Below, piece after piece: positions 1-7,712 of a stretch of 23,929 nt of DNA. The translations under genes were made by a program, and so were the position numbers. The stretch is from a virus. The notes under the pieces were generated by a model that worked only from the letters and a program-made list of their open reading frames with translations, was not told the origin of the DNA and ran no database searches. Position 1 is the first letter of the stretch, and every line of letters starts with the position of its first letter. The stretch spans positions 1 through 23,929 of the IMG/VR virus record IMGVR_UViG_3300031600_000032. One strand, 5' to 3'.

Positions 1-1009
1 TTACTTCATCCCCAGGTATTGGTATACTACTAAATTTACCTCTAACATACCCTAACATTTCTTTACATAATGCCAAAGTATATTCAAATATCCACCTGCG
101 ACCTATAGAATTTATCCTATTATATTCAGGATTTTTAAAAGGGCTATTAGAGATATTTGAAACCACATTATTACCTGATATACTGCTGCTCGACCTCTCA
201 TCCGTATAAATGTATTCTATAAACATAGATGATCCCTGTATCGTTGGTATAGGAAATATTTGTAACTTATTATTTATTAATCTGAAAGTAAATGATGGTC
301 CTCTTACTTGTCTACTTATTTCAGTTAAATTTAAACTCATTAAATCTAAAGAAACAGGTCGCATTAAGTATGATACTCCTGGAATCGCAACTCCCCCACC
401 TAAATTACTTATCATCCCTTGAAAACCAAAACCTGATCCTGAATAGGGGTCTAATAATCTAGTTATTGCTGGGGATTGTTGGTAATAAACTCTTTTAATT
501 TCAATACTACGAGTATTTTGATCCTCAACATTTATAAGAGATTGTACATCATAGGTTTGTTGGTTATAATTTAGGGGCACTTCAAACCTTCTCCAATCAA
601 CAAACCCTCCAGATCCTGATTCACTACCATACTGTTTAGATATTGATATTACAGAATTTTGGTTAGGTGTATAATTTCGGTCATTTAAATAGGTATTGTT
701 ACCATTTTCATCTTTAAAGATGTCTAAACTTGTTCCTTCTAAATCTAATTGGTTATCACGAGTTTTAAATGAATAAACTTCATTACCATATGTTGTTATT
801 GCAGACTCAAATGCAGTAAAAAAATTAGTCTTTCCTAATTCAACCCCCATTACAGGATAACCCAACCTTGAGGCACAATATTTTATTAACTTTTCTCCAT
901 CTGATTTAAATTCATCATCATCATCATAAAAACCAAAAGCCGTTAAATCTATTTCATATGTGTTATCACCACTATAATAATTTTTATCTAAGTTATCGAA
1001 TGTGTCCAT
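1..1009 (-). CDS. Neck (head-completion) protein, gp13/gp14-like, partial
   Basis: Open frame of 336 codons from ATG at 1009-1007, running without a stop off the left edge, so the C-terminus is missing. The N-terminal third contains KYCASRLGYPVM followed by ELGKTNFFTAFESAITTYGNEV. The last visible part reads ALCKEMLGYVRGKFSSIPIPG. Both blocks resemble what I remember of neck proteins of marine T4-like phages, which close the portal vertex and join head to tail. Assignment is by remembered family pattern, and I cannot tell gp13 from gp14. It lies downstream of the capsid gene behind a terminator and has its own candidate late promoter at 1020-1031, so it is probably the first gene of a new unit. 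The ATG was chosen because it sits 10 nt after that motif and there is no earlier in-frame ATG. Confidence 0.6.
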   Translation of the reverse strand, partial: MDTFDNLDKNYYSGDNTYEIDLTAFGFYDDDDEFKSDGEKLIKYCASRLGYPVMGVELGKTNFFTAFESAITTYGNEVYSFKTRDNQLDLEGTSLDIFKDENGNNTYLNDRNYTPNQNSVISISKQYGSESGSGGFVDWRRFEVPLNYNQQTYDVQSLINVEDQNTRSIEIKRVYYQQSPAITRLLDPYSGSGFGFQGMISNLGGGVAIPGVSYLMRPVSLDLMSLNLTEISRQVRGPSFTFRLINNKLQIFPIPTIQGSSMFIEYIYTDERSSSSISGNNVVSNISNSPFKNPEYNRINSIGRRWIFEYTLALCKEMLGYVRGKFSSIPIPGDEV

Positions 1010-1019
1010 TTATAGTATT

Positions 1020-1031
1020 TTATTATAAATA
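1020..1031 (-). promoter_or_regulatory. Candidate late promoter (motif A) for the neck gene
   Basis: The coding strand reads TATTTATAATAA, ending 10 nt before the neck-protein ATG. It is identical to the elements at 4751-4762, 7701-7712 and 18874-18885. The repeated AT-rich element before unit-leading genes suggests a phage-specific promoter of the T4 late type (TATAAATA class). The function is inferred. Confidence 0.5.
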
Positions 1032-1124
1032 TAAATTTGAATTGAAAATAGATGTAGAATGTTATATTGAAAATTAGGGTTTTAACATAATACAAAACTG
1101 TTTTAATAATGGCATGTGTTATAT

Positions 1125-1164
1125 TTTTAATAACGTTATAACCCCGATATTTATGTTATTAAAA
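1125..1164. repeat. AT-only inverted repeat between capsid and neck genes
   Basis: TTTTAATAAC at 1125-1134 is perfectly complementary to GTTATTAAAA at 1155-1164, with a 20-nt loop; one G-U and one A-T pair could extend the stem. It lies in the 255-nt gap (1010-1264), which also holds the capsid terminator and the neck promoter. The stem is weak and has no U-tract, so it is not a convincing terminator. Nothing else codes in this gap. Confidence 0.35.
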
Positions 1165-1207
1165 TGTGGGATTTATCTAAATTATATATGCTTGTTAATG
1201 TAAGAAC

Positions 1208-1236
1208 AAAAAAACGGGAAACATAAGTTTCCCGTT
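1208..1236 (-). terminator. Intrinsic terminator after the major capsid gene
   Basis: Perfect 10-bp stem, 1213-1222 (AACGGGAAAC) with 1227-1236 (GTTTCCCGTT), and a 4-nt loop. Reading the minus strand, the stem runs into seven T at 1214-1208. It is 29 nt past the capsid stop codon and is a textbook rho-independent terminator in the direction of transcription. Confidence 0.9.
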
Positions 1237-1264
1237 AATTTTATTTAAATAACCTTTCAGTATA

Positions 1265-2947
1265 TTATATGGTCTCTAACCCACTTACAAAAAGTCTAGC
1301 ATAGAATTCTGGTCTTATCATTTTCTTAGCGAATCTGGTAAGTAATCCTTTACTAGGTGTGAATGTTTCTGGATCGTACACTAAAGGTGTCATAATTAAT
1401 GGAATATATGGTGCAAATACCGCCCCAGCTTCTAAGAATTGATTACCTCTATATCCTAATAGGATTGTGTTCTCAGTCATAAATGGGTTTTTAAATACTT
1501 TGTACCTACCATTTAATTGACCTGTCTTTTGTACACCAAAAGCATATGAATTTTTACTCACATCACCATCTGAACTAGATGAGAAACCTGGGATTGATTC
1601 AATAATTGTTGCTACACTTGGAGAAACCACCATGAAGTTAGCTCCACCTCTAAAGGTTTTCTGGTGTATACCGTTACTTAATTTTTGTAATTTAGTACCG
1701 ATAGTTTGGAACCATCCACCTTGTGTGTTATAAAAACCACCTGTATTAACATCTTCTGATACGAAATCAGCTCCTGAGAAGAAAGTGTTATTTTTAGCTG
1801 ACCAATATTCATCACCACCTTTGGCTCCTTGAATAAGCATATCTAACATTTCTAAGTCAATTTCCATAGATACGTGGTCAGTCATCATATCACTGATTTC
1901 TGCCTCAGCATCAACGTTTTGATATTTGTCAATGTCAGTTGCGAATTCTTGAGTCCAAGATGCTTTTAACTTTCTTGTTTTCGCAGTAATTGATTCACTT
2001 CTCATTTGAAGCTTTAACTCAGGTATTTTAATACCATCTGCGTTATCGGGAACCAATGATCCATTTTGATCTTCAAAATCACCTCTTGCGTTATCTTTAG
2101 TTTGTAAAGCTTGCTCTACTATAACATCTACACTTGTAGGAGTACCTGCACCTGGGTCTGCACCTGCTGGAAATACACTTTTATCTACAATAAAAATAAC
2201 ATTGTCCCCATCTACACGAGTAAACTCTGGGAAAATAGATACTTCTGGGATAGTTACAGGTGTACCGGGATTTGTTGAATCTTCTTTTAATCTGAAACCT
2301 CTTACAGCTTCTAAATCAACAGCCGCATTTAAATCAGCTTTTGGTACAGTTACTCTAACTAAATCTTCAGCTGCTACGGCAGCATATAATCTAGAATCGA
2401 ATCTAATGTCCTGCTTTGTAGCTGTTGCTAAGGCAATACCTTCTGAAGTTGATTCTACAGTATTAATAGAGTAGCTAAATCTACCTGCCCCATAAAAACC
2501 ACCACTTGCTTCGTTTCCGAAAGGCTTGTTATCTCCAGTGTTACCATAAAGTGAATCACCTTTCTTGAAAGGTCCTTTATCAGTACCATATTGAAAATCT
2601 AGGAAGAATACTAATCCCGATGGTAAGTTTAATGGTTGAACAGATACAAATTCTTTAGATGAAATTTGACCAAAAATCTTTCTTACCATTGGTAATGCGA
2701 TTCCGGCCCATTGCTCACCTACTCCAGATGTGAATGTACCACCAGCTTGTCCACCTCCGGAAAGAGATGTTTCTACTACTAATTGTTTTGTTTGGTTTTC
2801 GAGAATCATACTCATGTTGTTTTTCTCAACATCATTACTTAAATTCTCTAGCAAACCCGTTTGCTCCCATTTGTTACTCAACCTTTGAGCTTTTTGTTGG
2901 ATAGATTTATAAGGGTTTGAACTTTCTAATAATTGTTTTAATTCCAT
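1265..2947 (-). CDS. gp23: Major capsid protein (T4 gp23-like)
   Basis: 560 residues, slightly longer than T4 gp23 (521). The protein forms the hexameric shell of the head. Family signature: after a 60-residue helical leader, a Gly/Ala-rich stretch leads to PMVRKIFGQISSKEFVSVQP, then LPSGLVFFLDFQYG, matching the conserved gp23 block around 'VQPM..PTGQVF'. The C-terminus (PLIMTPLVYDPETFTPSKG, then RPEFYARLFV) is also typical. T4 gp23 is cut by the prohead protease after residue 65. Here the likeliest cut is after Glu59 in QLVVE/TSLSGGG, just before the Gly-rich stretch (inference). It is the last gene before a strong terminator. The leader is A-rich, with no Shine-Dalgarno box. Confidence 0.96.
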   Translation of the reverse strand: MELKQLLESSNPYKSIQQKAQRLSNKWEQTGLLENLSNDVEKNNMSMILENQTKQLVVETSLSGGGQAGGTFTSGVGEQWAGIALPMVRKIFGQISSKEFVSVQPLNLPSGLVFFLDFQYGTDKGPFKKGDSLYGNTGDNKPFGNEASGGFYGAGRFSYSINTVESTSEGIALATATKQDIRFDSRLYAAVAAEDLVRVTVPKADLNAAVDLEAVRGFRLKEDSTNPGTPVTIPEVSIFPEFTRVDGDNVIFIVDKSVFPAGADPGAGTPTSVDVIVEQALQTKDNARGDFEDQNGSLVPDNADGIKIPELKLQMRSESITAKTRKLKASWTQEFATDIDKYQNVDAEAEISDMMTDHVSMEIDLEMLDMLIQGAKGGDEYWSAKNNTFFSGADFVSEDVNTGGFYNTQGGWFQTIGTKLQKLSNGIHQKTFRGGANFMVVSPSVATIIESIPGFSSSSDGDVSKNSYAFGVQKTGQLNGRYKVFKNPFMTENTILLGYRGNQFLEAGAVFAPYIPLIMTPLVYDPETFTPSKGLLTRFAKKMIRPEFYARLFVSGLETI

Positions 2948-2968
2948 TTTTTTTGTTTTTCTTTTCTT

Positions 2969-3934
2969 TTATTTTTTAATACCTGCAATTCGTTGCCATC
3001 TAGCAGTCATACCATTGTCTTCATTTATGGGTTGAGATGCTTTTTTGTTTTCAACGATTTGTGTTGTTTTGGAGGCAAAAGGTTTGTGTTTAGTATTTAA
3101 AGGCTTTGAGACCAATGAATCTTTTAACATTTCATAAATCAATTTAGATTCTTTTATAGAAGTTGCATTATCAAATGTTTTTACTACGTATAATTTTTTA
3201 GATTCTGTCAAACTCTTTTCTTTAAGAATTCTATTAGAATATAAAAGTTTTGAATTTAATAAATTTAATTGCTTATTAGACTCATTTAACTTTTTTAAAG
3301 TTTTTTCAACTAAACTCTGATCTCTCTTTGCTTTATTAGAATTTTCTTTAAGGAACTTTAATTTTCTTTTTAGAGATTTATTCTCTTTAATTGCACTATC
3401 GTATCTTTTAAATTTATTCATCTCTAACATGCCATCATCATCGGAATCATCATCCATAATGTCATCTTCTAAATCAGTAGCGTCTAATTCACCTTCGTCT
3501 ATCATATCTTGGATTACTCCTTCTATGAATTCTTCAAGTTCATCTTCAGTCATACTTGAAATATCAACTTCTGAATCATCATCCATGTCTAAATCATCAC
3601 CCATGTCTAAATCATCACCCATGTCTAAATCATCATCACTATCGATATCTTCCATATCATCATCTGCTTCTTCACTTAGATTTTCATCTAATTCATCGGA
3701 AGAGTTGTCTAACTCAGATAATAATTCGTCTAAATTTATATCATCCATATCATCCATATCATCATTGTCATCATCATCAGATGAATTCATTTCTAATATT
3801 CTTTTAGATAACATAGATTTCATTTTGGGGCTGAAATTTTCTTCAAGTGATACCTTGGCATTTTCTAAAGCTAACTCTTTGATGCTTTTAACATCTAGGA
3901 TTGCCTCCTGTAATAATCTTTTATTCTTACTCAT
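2969..3934 (-). CDS. gp22: Prohead scaffold/core protein (T4 gp22-like)
   Basis: 321 residues, directly upstream of the capsid gene, as gp22 is in T4. A basic N-terminus (about 1-50) is followed by an extremely Asp/Glu-rich region (about 50-170) with LDMGDD repeats. After that come a long Lys/Glu/Leu coiled-coil region (about 175-250) and a C-terminal helical part with LLNSKLLYSNRILKE and KLYVVKTFDNATSIKESKLIY. I recognise that last block from scaffold proteins of T4-like phages. The protein would assemble the prohead core and then be degraded by the protease. LLQE/A at residues 7-11 fits the (L/I)xE/(A/G/S) cleavage rule. The acidic region produces a long Ser-rich shadow frame on the plus strand that is not a gene. 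Confidence 0.85.
   Translation of the reverse strand: MSKNKRLLQEAILDVKSIKELALENAKVSLEENFSPKMKSMLSKRILEMNSSDDDDNDDMDDMDDINLDELLSELDNSSDELDENLSEEADDDMEDIDSDDDLDMGDDLDMGDDLDMDDDSEVDISSMTEDELEEFIEGVIQDMIDEGELDATDLEDDIMDDDSDDDGMLEMNKFKRYDSAIKENKSLKRKLKFLKENSNKAKRDQSLVEKTLKKLNESNKQLNLLNSKLLYSNRILKEKSLTESKKLYVVKTFDNATSIKESKLIYEMLKDSLVSKPLNTKHKPFASKTTQIVENKKASQPINEDNGMTARWQRIAGIKK
3583..3636 (-). repeat. Three 18-bp tandem repeats in the scaffold gene
   Basis: The 18-bp plus-strand unit beginning CCATGTCTAAATC occurs at 3583-3600, 3601-3618 and 3619-3636. The third copy differs at its last base. It encodes LDMGDD, LDMGDD, LDMDDD within the acidic core region. An in-frame repeat of this kind can change copy number without breaking the gene. 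Confidence 0.9.
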
Positions 3935-3955
3935 AAAAATTTGTTTTTGTGAAAT

Positions 3956-4018
3956 ACGTTTATTAAAAACGTAATGGAAAGTCTTGTATGATTGGTGTTA
4001 TATTGAAGTTAATAACAC
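3956..4018. other. Leader region of scaffold gene with two small inverted repeats
   Basis: The 172-nt gap 3935-4106 between protease and scaffold genes holds ACGTTT-ATTAA-AAACGT (3956-3972) and GTGTTAT/ATAACAC (3995-4001 with 4012-4018, 10-nt loop). Further upstream the coding strand reads TATGTATAAG (about 4025-4034), a weak match to the motif seen before other units. These could be leader structures or operators; the evidence is only the symmetry and the position. Confidence 0.3.
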
Positions 4019-4046
4019 ATCGATGCTTATACATACCAGGAAAGAC

Positions 4047-4088
4047 AAAAAAAAACCAAATCTTTATATGATTTGGTTATCTTTTTTT
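4047..4088. terminator. Intrinsic terminator after the protease gene, possibly bidirectional
   Basis: 9-bp stem, 4054-4062 (AACCAAATC) with 4070-4078 (GATTTGGTT), and a 7-nt loop. On the minus strand it is followed by nine T (4055-4047), terminating transcription from the protease gene that ends at 4107. The plus strand also has a run of seven T (4082-4088) just past the stem, so it could block antisense reading too. Confidence 0.85.
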
Positions 4089-4106
4089 AAATATAATAAA
4101 ATGTTT

Positions 4107-4733
4107 TTATAAAGGACAAGTACCATGTAAACATATTAACTCTCTAACAATATTATTAAAATTGCTATATTTACTAGGTTCGGATTTTATACTCTCATTC
4201 AAACTACCTTCTGAACTATTGTCTATATGATATGTTGAATTAGAATTAGAAGGATCAGATACAAAATCCCAACATAATAATTCAAAATCATTTTGTACCT
4301 CTAATATACCTCCTACTTCTACAAGACTACCCATCCCCCTTGAAGATACACCTACAGTAATTCTATTTTCTAATAAAGCCCTAAGTATGTTTCCTGATGG
4401 GGTGGGTAGAATTTCTATTTCACCATGTAAATTATCCCCAACCCACCAAAATTTAGTGATATTATGGGATACATTTTTTAAATTTATTATTTGTGATTCG
4501 GGATGATCAAGCTCACCTAGGGCACACCTTTTATTTACTTTTTGGAGATATAAATCCATCTCTCTTTCCCATAATTCCTTTGAGTAATACCGACCATTCC
4601 CATTTTTTAATTCAGCTGTCGCTAATACTCCTTGAACTAATAAATTTCCTCTATCAGATTTAGTAGATTCATATATAGAGTTTTTAGAAGTAGGGGTAAA
4701 ATATATGGTTTCTATTAATAATTGCTTCTTCAT
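4107..4733 (-). CDS. gp21: Prohead core protease (T4 gp21-like)
   Basis: 208 residues (T4 gp21 is 212). This herpes-assemblin-like serine protease matures the prohead by cutting scaffold and capsid precursors. LGELDHPE supplies the catalytic His77, and GVSSRGMGSL the nucleophile Ser130 or Ser131. The acidic member may be Asp156 or Asp160 in CWDFVSDP. The start is the second in-frame ATG (4733-4731): the longer frame from 4769 would translate through the promoter-like motif at 4751-4762. SLNE/S near residue 180 looks like a self-cleavage site. It sits between a small unknown gene and the scaffold gene, in the T4 position. Confidence 0.93.
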   Translation of the reverse strand: MKKQLLIETIYFTPTSKNSIYESTKSDRGNLLVQGVLATAELKNGNGRYYSKELWEREMDLYLQKVNKRCALGELDHPESQIINLKNVSHNITKFWWVGDNLHGEIEILPTPSGNILRALLENRITVGVSSRGMGSLVEVGGILEVQNDFELLCWDFVSDPSNSNSTYHIDNSSEGSLNESIKSEPSKYSNFNNIVRELICLHGTCPL

Positions 4734-4750
4734 ATTTATGGGATTGTTTT

Positions 4751-4762
4751 TTATTATAAATA
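4751..4762 (-). promoter_or_regulatory. Candidate late promoter (motif A) for the protease gene
   Basis: TATTTATAATAA on the coding strand, 17 nt before the protease ATG. It falls inside the over-long reading frame from 4769, which helps decide the start at 4733. Promoter role inferred from recurrence. Confidence 0.5.
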
Positions 4763-4789
4763 CACCCATATATTAAAAAAATTAGTTTT

Positions 4790-5059
4790 TTAAGAATCTC
4801 TCATGTTTTCAGCTAATGTCTTTTTAGATACTTGACTACAAGCATATATCTCATTTTTATATAAGGATAAGTCTGAGGGGATTTTGTTCGTTCCAGATAT
4901 AAAGATATCTTCGCTTATTTCAATATTGTCTACCCTCCTCATTCCATTAAAACTTCTAAATGTATTCCGTGTTGTTCTATACCAACTATTTAAATTTGTT
5001 AGGTATATCTCTAAGTAGCCATTTTTATCAAAATTATATTTTAAACTATTTTTACCCAT
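4790..5059 (-). CDS. Small conserved-looking head-module protein, unknown
   Basis: 89 residues from ATG at 5059-5057. A frame from 5101 exists, but it runs through the promoter-like sequence at 5084-5095, so the inner ATG is preferred. The protein is basic at the start (MGKNSLKYNFDKNGYLEIYL) and contains WYRTTRNTFRSFNGMRRV, then SGTNKIP. I do not recognise a function. No membrane segment or metal site is seen. T4 has small core proteins gp67 and gp68 between portal and protease, but this one lacks the acidic tail of gp67, so position alone is not enough to equate them. The coding strand and spacing are consistent with a real gene in the head cluster. Confidence 0.7.
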   Translation of the reverse strand: MGKNSLKYNFDKNGYLEIYLTNLNSWYRTTRNTFRSFNGMRRVDNIEISEDIFISGTNKIPSDLSLYKNEIYACSQVSKKTLAENMRDS

Positions 5060-5083
5060 AACTAATTTTATTGTTATTATATG

Positions 5084-5095
5084 TAAATATACGAA
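5084..5095 (-). promoter_or_regulatory. Candidate host-type promoter (motif B), overlapping a motif A-like site
   Basis: The coding strand reads TTCGTATATTTA. A TTTG lies at 5112-5115, 20 nt upstream of TATATTTA, which fits the Bacteroidota TTTG-spacer-TAnnTTT layout. The same 12-mer, with at most one change, precedes the genes starting at 13551 and 21674. TACATATAATAA (5074-5085), close to motif A, follows directly, so this unit may have both promoter types. An 8-bp direct repeat CCAAATGG (plus strand 5098-5105 and 5111-5118) lies in the spacer and could be an operator. Confidence 0.45.
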
Positions 5096-5148
5096 CCCCA
5101 AATGGTAATACCAAATGGGATTCTTATTATATTAAAATCAAATATTTG

Positions 5149-6435
5149 TTAAAAAGATATATTTTCTAATGCTTTATAAACTTTGTCTATTTTATTTTTA
5201 TTTATTTTATTTTCTCCTAAAATATTATTTACAAGGGTATTTCTTTTATTAGAATCTACCATCACATCATAAAACTCACTTAGTGAATCAAAGTTACTTT
5301 CTATATATTTAGATGTCATCTCTTCTTCTTCATCATTTTCATTCATATCATCATTATTACTAACGCCCTCAAAAGTAACATCTATTCCGTAATCAATAAA
5401 TATTTCGTTGAGTTCAAGTTCCAATTGATCTATATTATTACTTTCAGGAAAGAAAAAATAAGCTTCTGGTGAATACCCATTGTTCTTCTTAGGGGTTATT
5501 AGTTCACCATAATAATCTAAATCGTCTAAAATATCTAGTAACAAGTTAAAATCCTTTCCTGATGATGGTATTACATCTAACCCTTCCTCTGAATCTTCTT
5601 TTTCTACAGCATCTAAATCTTCGTTTAAATCTTTTGAGTGTAGTGGTAAATCAATCCTCTTTCCATCAAACATATAATTGTATTCAAACCCCTTTGAAAA
5701 TAAAAATTCATCGAGCATTTTTATCACCATAAAAGCATCGTCCCTATCCTCTACTTTTAAACATAATGTTCTTTTGTTTTTTAACTCCAAATCAATGGGA
5801 AAACCCTCATCCAATTCGGCAACAGCTTCTTCAAAGTCTGATTTAAATGTTATGCATAATTCGAATATGTCTTCGGATTCATACAGGTTTTCTTTAATTT
5901 TCCTCTTTGTCATTCTCCTCTCTTTTAAAATATTACTATTTTTGGGAGTGTACTCTTCCATACCTGAAGATTTGTAATTTCCTTTAACTTCTTCTGTTTC
6001 TTTAGATGTTTCATACCCAATACCCTTTATCCCAAATGCAGAATTTTTAGTATAATAACTAACATCATCAGATAAATTTTTAGCAACTATTTTTTGAATT
6101 TCAGCTACACTTTTACCTTGATTTTCCACACTATTCATTTCAGCATAAAACCCCTTATAAAATCTAGAACCATTATTCATGGCATCACTAACTTCCTCTC
6201 CATGTTCACTACCTTTATTAACATATTCCTTAAACTTTTCAAAAAAGTTCACATTAATTATATCCTTTTTTACTTCATTAATGGTATTATTACTCTTTAA
6301 TGAATGTATCATTTCACTTAGAGAATTAAGGTTTGTGAATTTACCAGGGAAGGTATTTTGGATTTGTTTTTTAAAATTAAAAGGAGAAACCTCCCCTTTC
6401 TTAAATAATTTATAATTTTCTTGTATGGTTTTCAT
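5149..6435 (-). CDS. Head-module protein between portal and protease, unknown function
   Basis: 428 residues. The N-terminal region (about 1-135) starts with a short helix and a KKGEVSPFNFKKQIQNTFPG segment and ends with SDDVSYYTKNSAFGIKGIGY. A charged linker (about 140-185) follows, then two alpha/beta-looking stretches (about 188-265 and 293-365) that may be a duplicated ferredoxin-like fold. The tail is acidic (NDDMNENDEEEEM) and then helical. I remember similar N-termini in proteins next to the portal gene of T4-like marine phages, but know no function. LYE/S at 184-187 fits the prohead protease cleavage rule, so it could be an internal core protein (inference). It starts 13 nt after the stop of the preceding gene. 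Confidence 0.8.
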   Translation of the reverse strand: MKTIQENYKLFKKGEVSPFNFKKQIQNTFPGKFTNLNSLSEMIHSLKSNNTINEVKKDIINVNFFEKFKEYVNKGSEHGEEVSDAMNNGSRFYKGFYAEMNSVENQGKSVAEIQKIVAKNLSDDVSYYTKNSAFGIKGIGYETSKETEEVKGNYKSSGMEEYTPKNSNILKERRMTKRKIKENLYESEDIFELCITFKSDFEEAVAELDEGFPIDLELKNKRTLCLKVEDRDDAFMVIKMLDEFLFSKGFEYNYMFDGKRIDLPLHSKDLNEDLDAVEKEDSEEGLDVIPSSGKDFNLLLDILDDLDYYGELITPKKNNGYSPEAYFFFPESNNIDQLELELNEIFIDYGIDVTFEGVSNNDDMNENDEEEEMTSKYIESNFDSLSEFYDVMVDSNKRNTLVNNILGENKINKNKIDKVYKALENISF

Positions 6436-6448
6436 TTATTTTATGTAT

Positions 6449-6832
6449 TTATTTTTCGAACAATTTAATTTTTTTGATTAATTTAGATTTAAAGTTCTTT
6501 GGTAACTTATACCCTTTAGGCACTTTCTTAGAATTCCCTTGTAGTGCTACCCCCCCATCAGATGTAACCATGGTTTCATTTAATTTATTATATCTATCAG
6601 GATAATTTTTTCTAAAAAATGTTCTAGTTTTATTCCTTAAATCACGATGTTCCTTGTAAAGAGATTGAATACCGTCATCCCCAGTAGTTGTATAAAGTTT
6701 TTGAATATCATTTATAACTCTATTAAAGTCTTTTACTATCCTATTAACATTAGGGGCATATACAACATCCCAGGTTTGTTTTCCAGTATCTTTGTCTTTA
6801 TCTACTAGTTTAGTACTAAATCCTTCTTTCAT
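6449..6832 (-). CDS. Small basic head-module protein, unknown
   Basis: 127 residues, strongly basic, mostly helical. It has DVVYAPNVNRIVKDFNRVI in the first half, a middle RDLRNKTRTFFRKNYPDRY segment, and a Lys-rich C-terminus (KLPKNFKSKLIKKIKLFEK). No known domain is recognised. It is separated from the preceding gene by one nucleotide and from the next by 13, so it is co-translated within the portal-protease block. Position between portal and protease suggests a head or core component. Confidence 0.75.
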   Translation of the reverse strand: MKEGFSTKLVDKDKDTGKQTWDVVYAPNVNRIVKDFNRVINDIQKLYTTTGDDGIQSLYKEHRDLRNKTRTFFRKNYPDRYNKLNETMVTSDGGVALQGNSKKVPKGYKLPKNFKSKLIKKIKLFEK

Positions 6833-6833
6833 G

Positions 6834-7688
6834 TTATATTAAGTTTTCAATTTCATCAATTAATTCCTCACATAATAAAAGTTCTAAGAGAACATCATCA
6901 GTTACATTTTGGGATTTATCAAATACTTTTATATTATTGCTTATTTCTTCTAATTTTATCTTTACAATTTTATCTTCAGATTTTTTAGTATTTTCTAATA
7001 ATCTACCCTTAATTTCCCCAACTTTTTTATTATAAAATTCCCTTAATTTACTTGAGGAACCCATACAATTAATATATTGAGATAATATGTTTTTTTGGTT
7101 TTCGTTTAATTCCTTATATTTTTCATTGAACTTTTTAGATAAGATTTGAAATGTTAATAATTTCGTTTCTTTATCTAAACCTTGTATTTCTTTTAAATCC
7201 TCATTTATCTCTTCAGTTTTAATACTGTTAGGGGACATATATTCCAAAATTGTTTTTTTATCCTCTAGCGCATCAGGTATATTATGGGCTATTTTATTTT
7301 TATGATGTTCCAATAATTTATAAATAGAGGCGTATTCTTTATAATCTTTAATTTTATAAGAAAATATTTCATCTACGTCATAGTACTTCTTAATTTCCTT
7401 AATTAAGTTATATTTTTCCCTATTTAAAGTTTTATACTTAAAATTACTATGGATATCTATTAATTCAGATAAAAATTCTTTCCCTTTAACATCATCAAAA
7501 GATCCCTTACTCTCTATAATAGTATTGTATAAAGAGTATTCCTTATTGATTTCTCCTTTGGTGTAAAATTCTTTAAGGATTCCAACTGCTTTGGAATTTT
7601 TATTTTTTAAGGTATCGGAGGTTACTTGTCTTATTAAAAATTCAAATAGTAGCCCGGTATTTTTATATTTGGAATGTTTTAAACCCAT
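6834..7688 (-). CDS. Conserved protein downstream of the portal gene, unknown
   Basis: 284 residues, highly charged and helical. It begins MGLKHSKYKNTGLLFEFLIRQ and later has EKYNLIKEIKKYYDVDEIF and DYKEYASIYKLLEHHKNK. I remember proteins with this N-terminal pattern beside the portal gene in marine T4-like phages, without a known role. No membrane segment or catalytic motif is visible. It leads a three-gene unit and has a motif A promoter candidate exactly filling the spacer to the portal stop codon. A structural or assembly role in the head is likely from context only. Confidence 0.8.
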   Translation of the reverse strand: MGLKHSKYKNTGLLFEFLIRQVTSDTLKNKNSKAVGILKEFYTKGEINKEYSLYNTIIESKGSFDDVKGKEFLSELIDIHSNFKYKTLNREKYNLIKEIKKYYDVDEIFSYKIKDYKEYASIYKLLEHHKNKIAHNIPDALEDKKTILEYMSPNSIKTEEINEDLKEIQGLDKETKLLTFQILSKKFNEKYKELNENQKNILSQYINCMGSSSKLREFYNKKVGEIKGRLLENTKKSEDKIVKIKLEEISNNIKVFDKSQNVTDDVLLELLLCEELIDEIENLI

Positions 7689-7700
7689 TTATATGTATTT

Positions 7701-7712
7701 TTATTATAAATA
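7701..7712 (-). promoter_or_regulatory. Candidate late promoter (motif A) after the portal gene
   Basis: TATTTATAATAA on the coding strand, flush against the portal stop codon (7715-7713) and 12 nt before the ATG at 7688. It makes up half of the whole 24-nt spacer. Confidence 0.5.

Noticed and set aside
210-422. 70-codon plus-strand frame
   Set aside because: Lies wholly within the neck-protein gene on the other strand and has no family likeness.
3429-3974. Long Ser-rich reading frame on the plus strand
   Set aside because: It is the complement of the Asp/Glu-rich scaffold gene; GAT/GAA codons read as ATC/TTC/TCA on the other strand. No leader or family likeness.
7027-7038. Motif A-like sequence inside the 284-residue protein gene
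   Set aside because: It comes from an Asn-Lys-Lys coding stretch, is not next to a start codon, and shows that near matches arise by chance.
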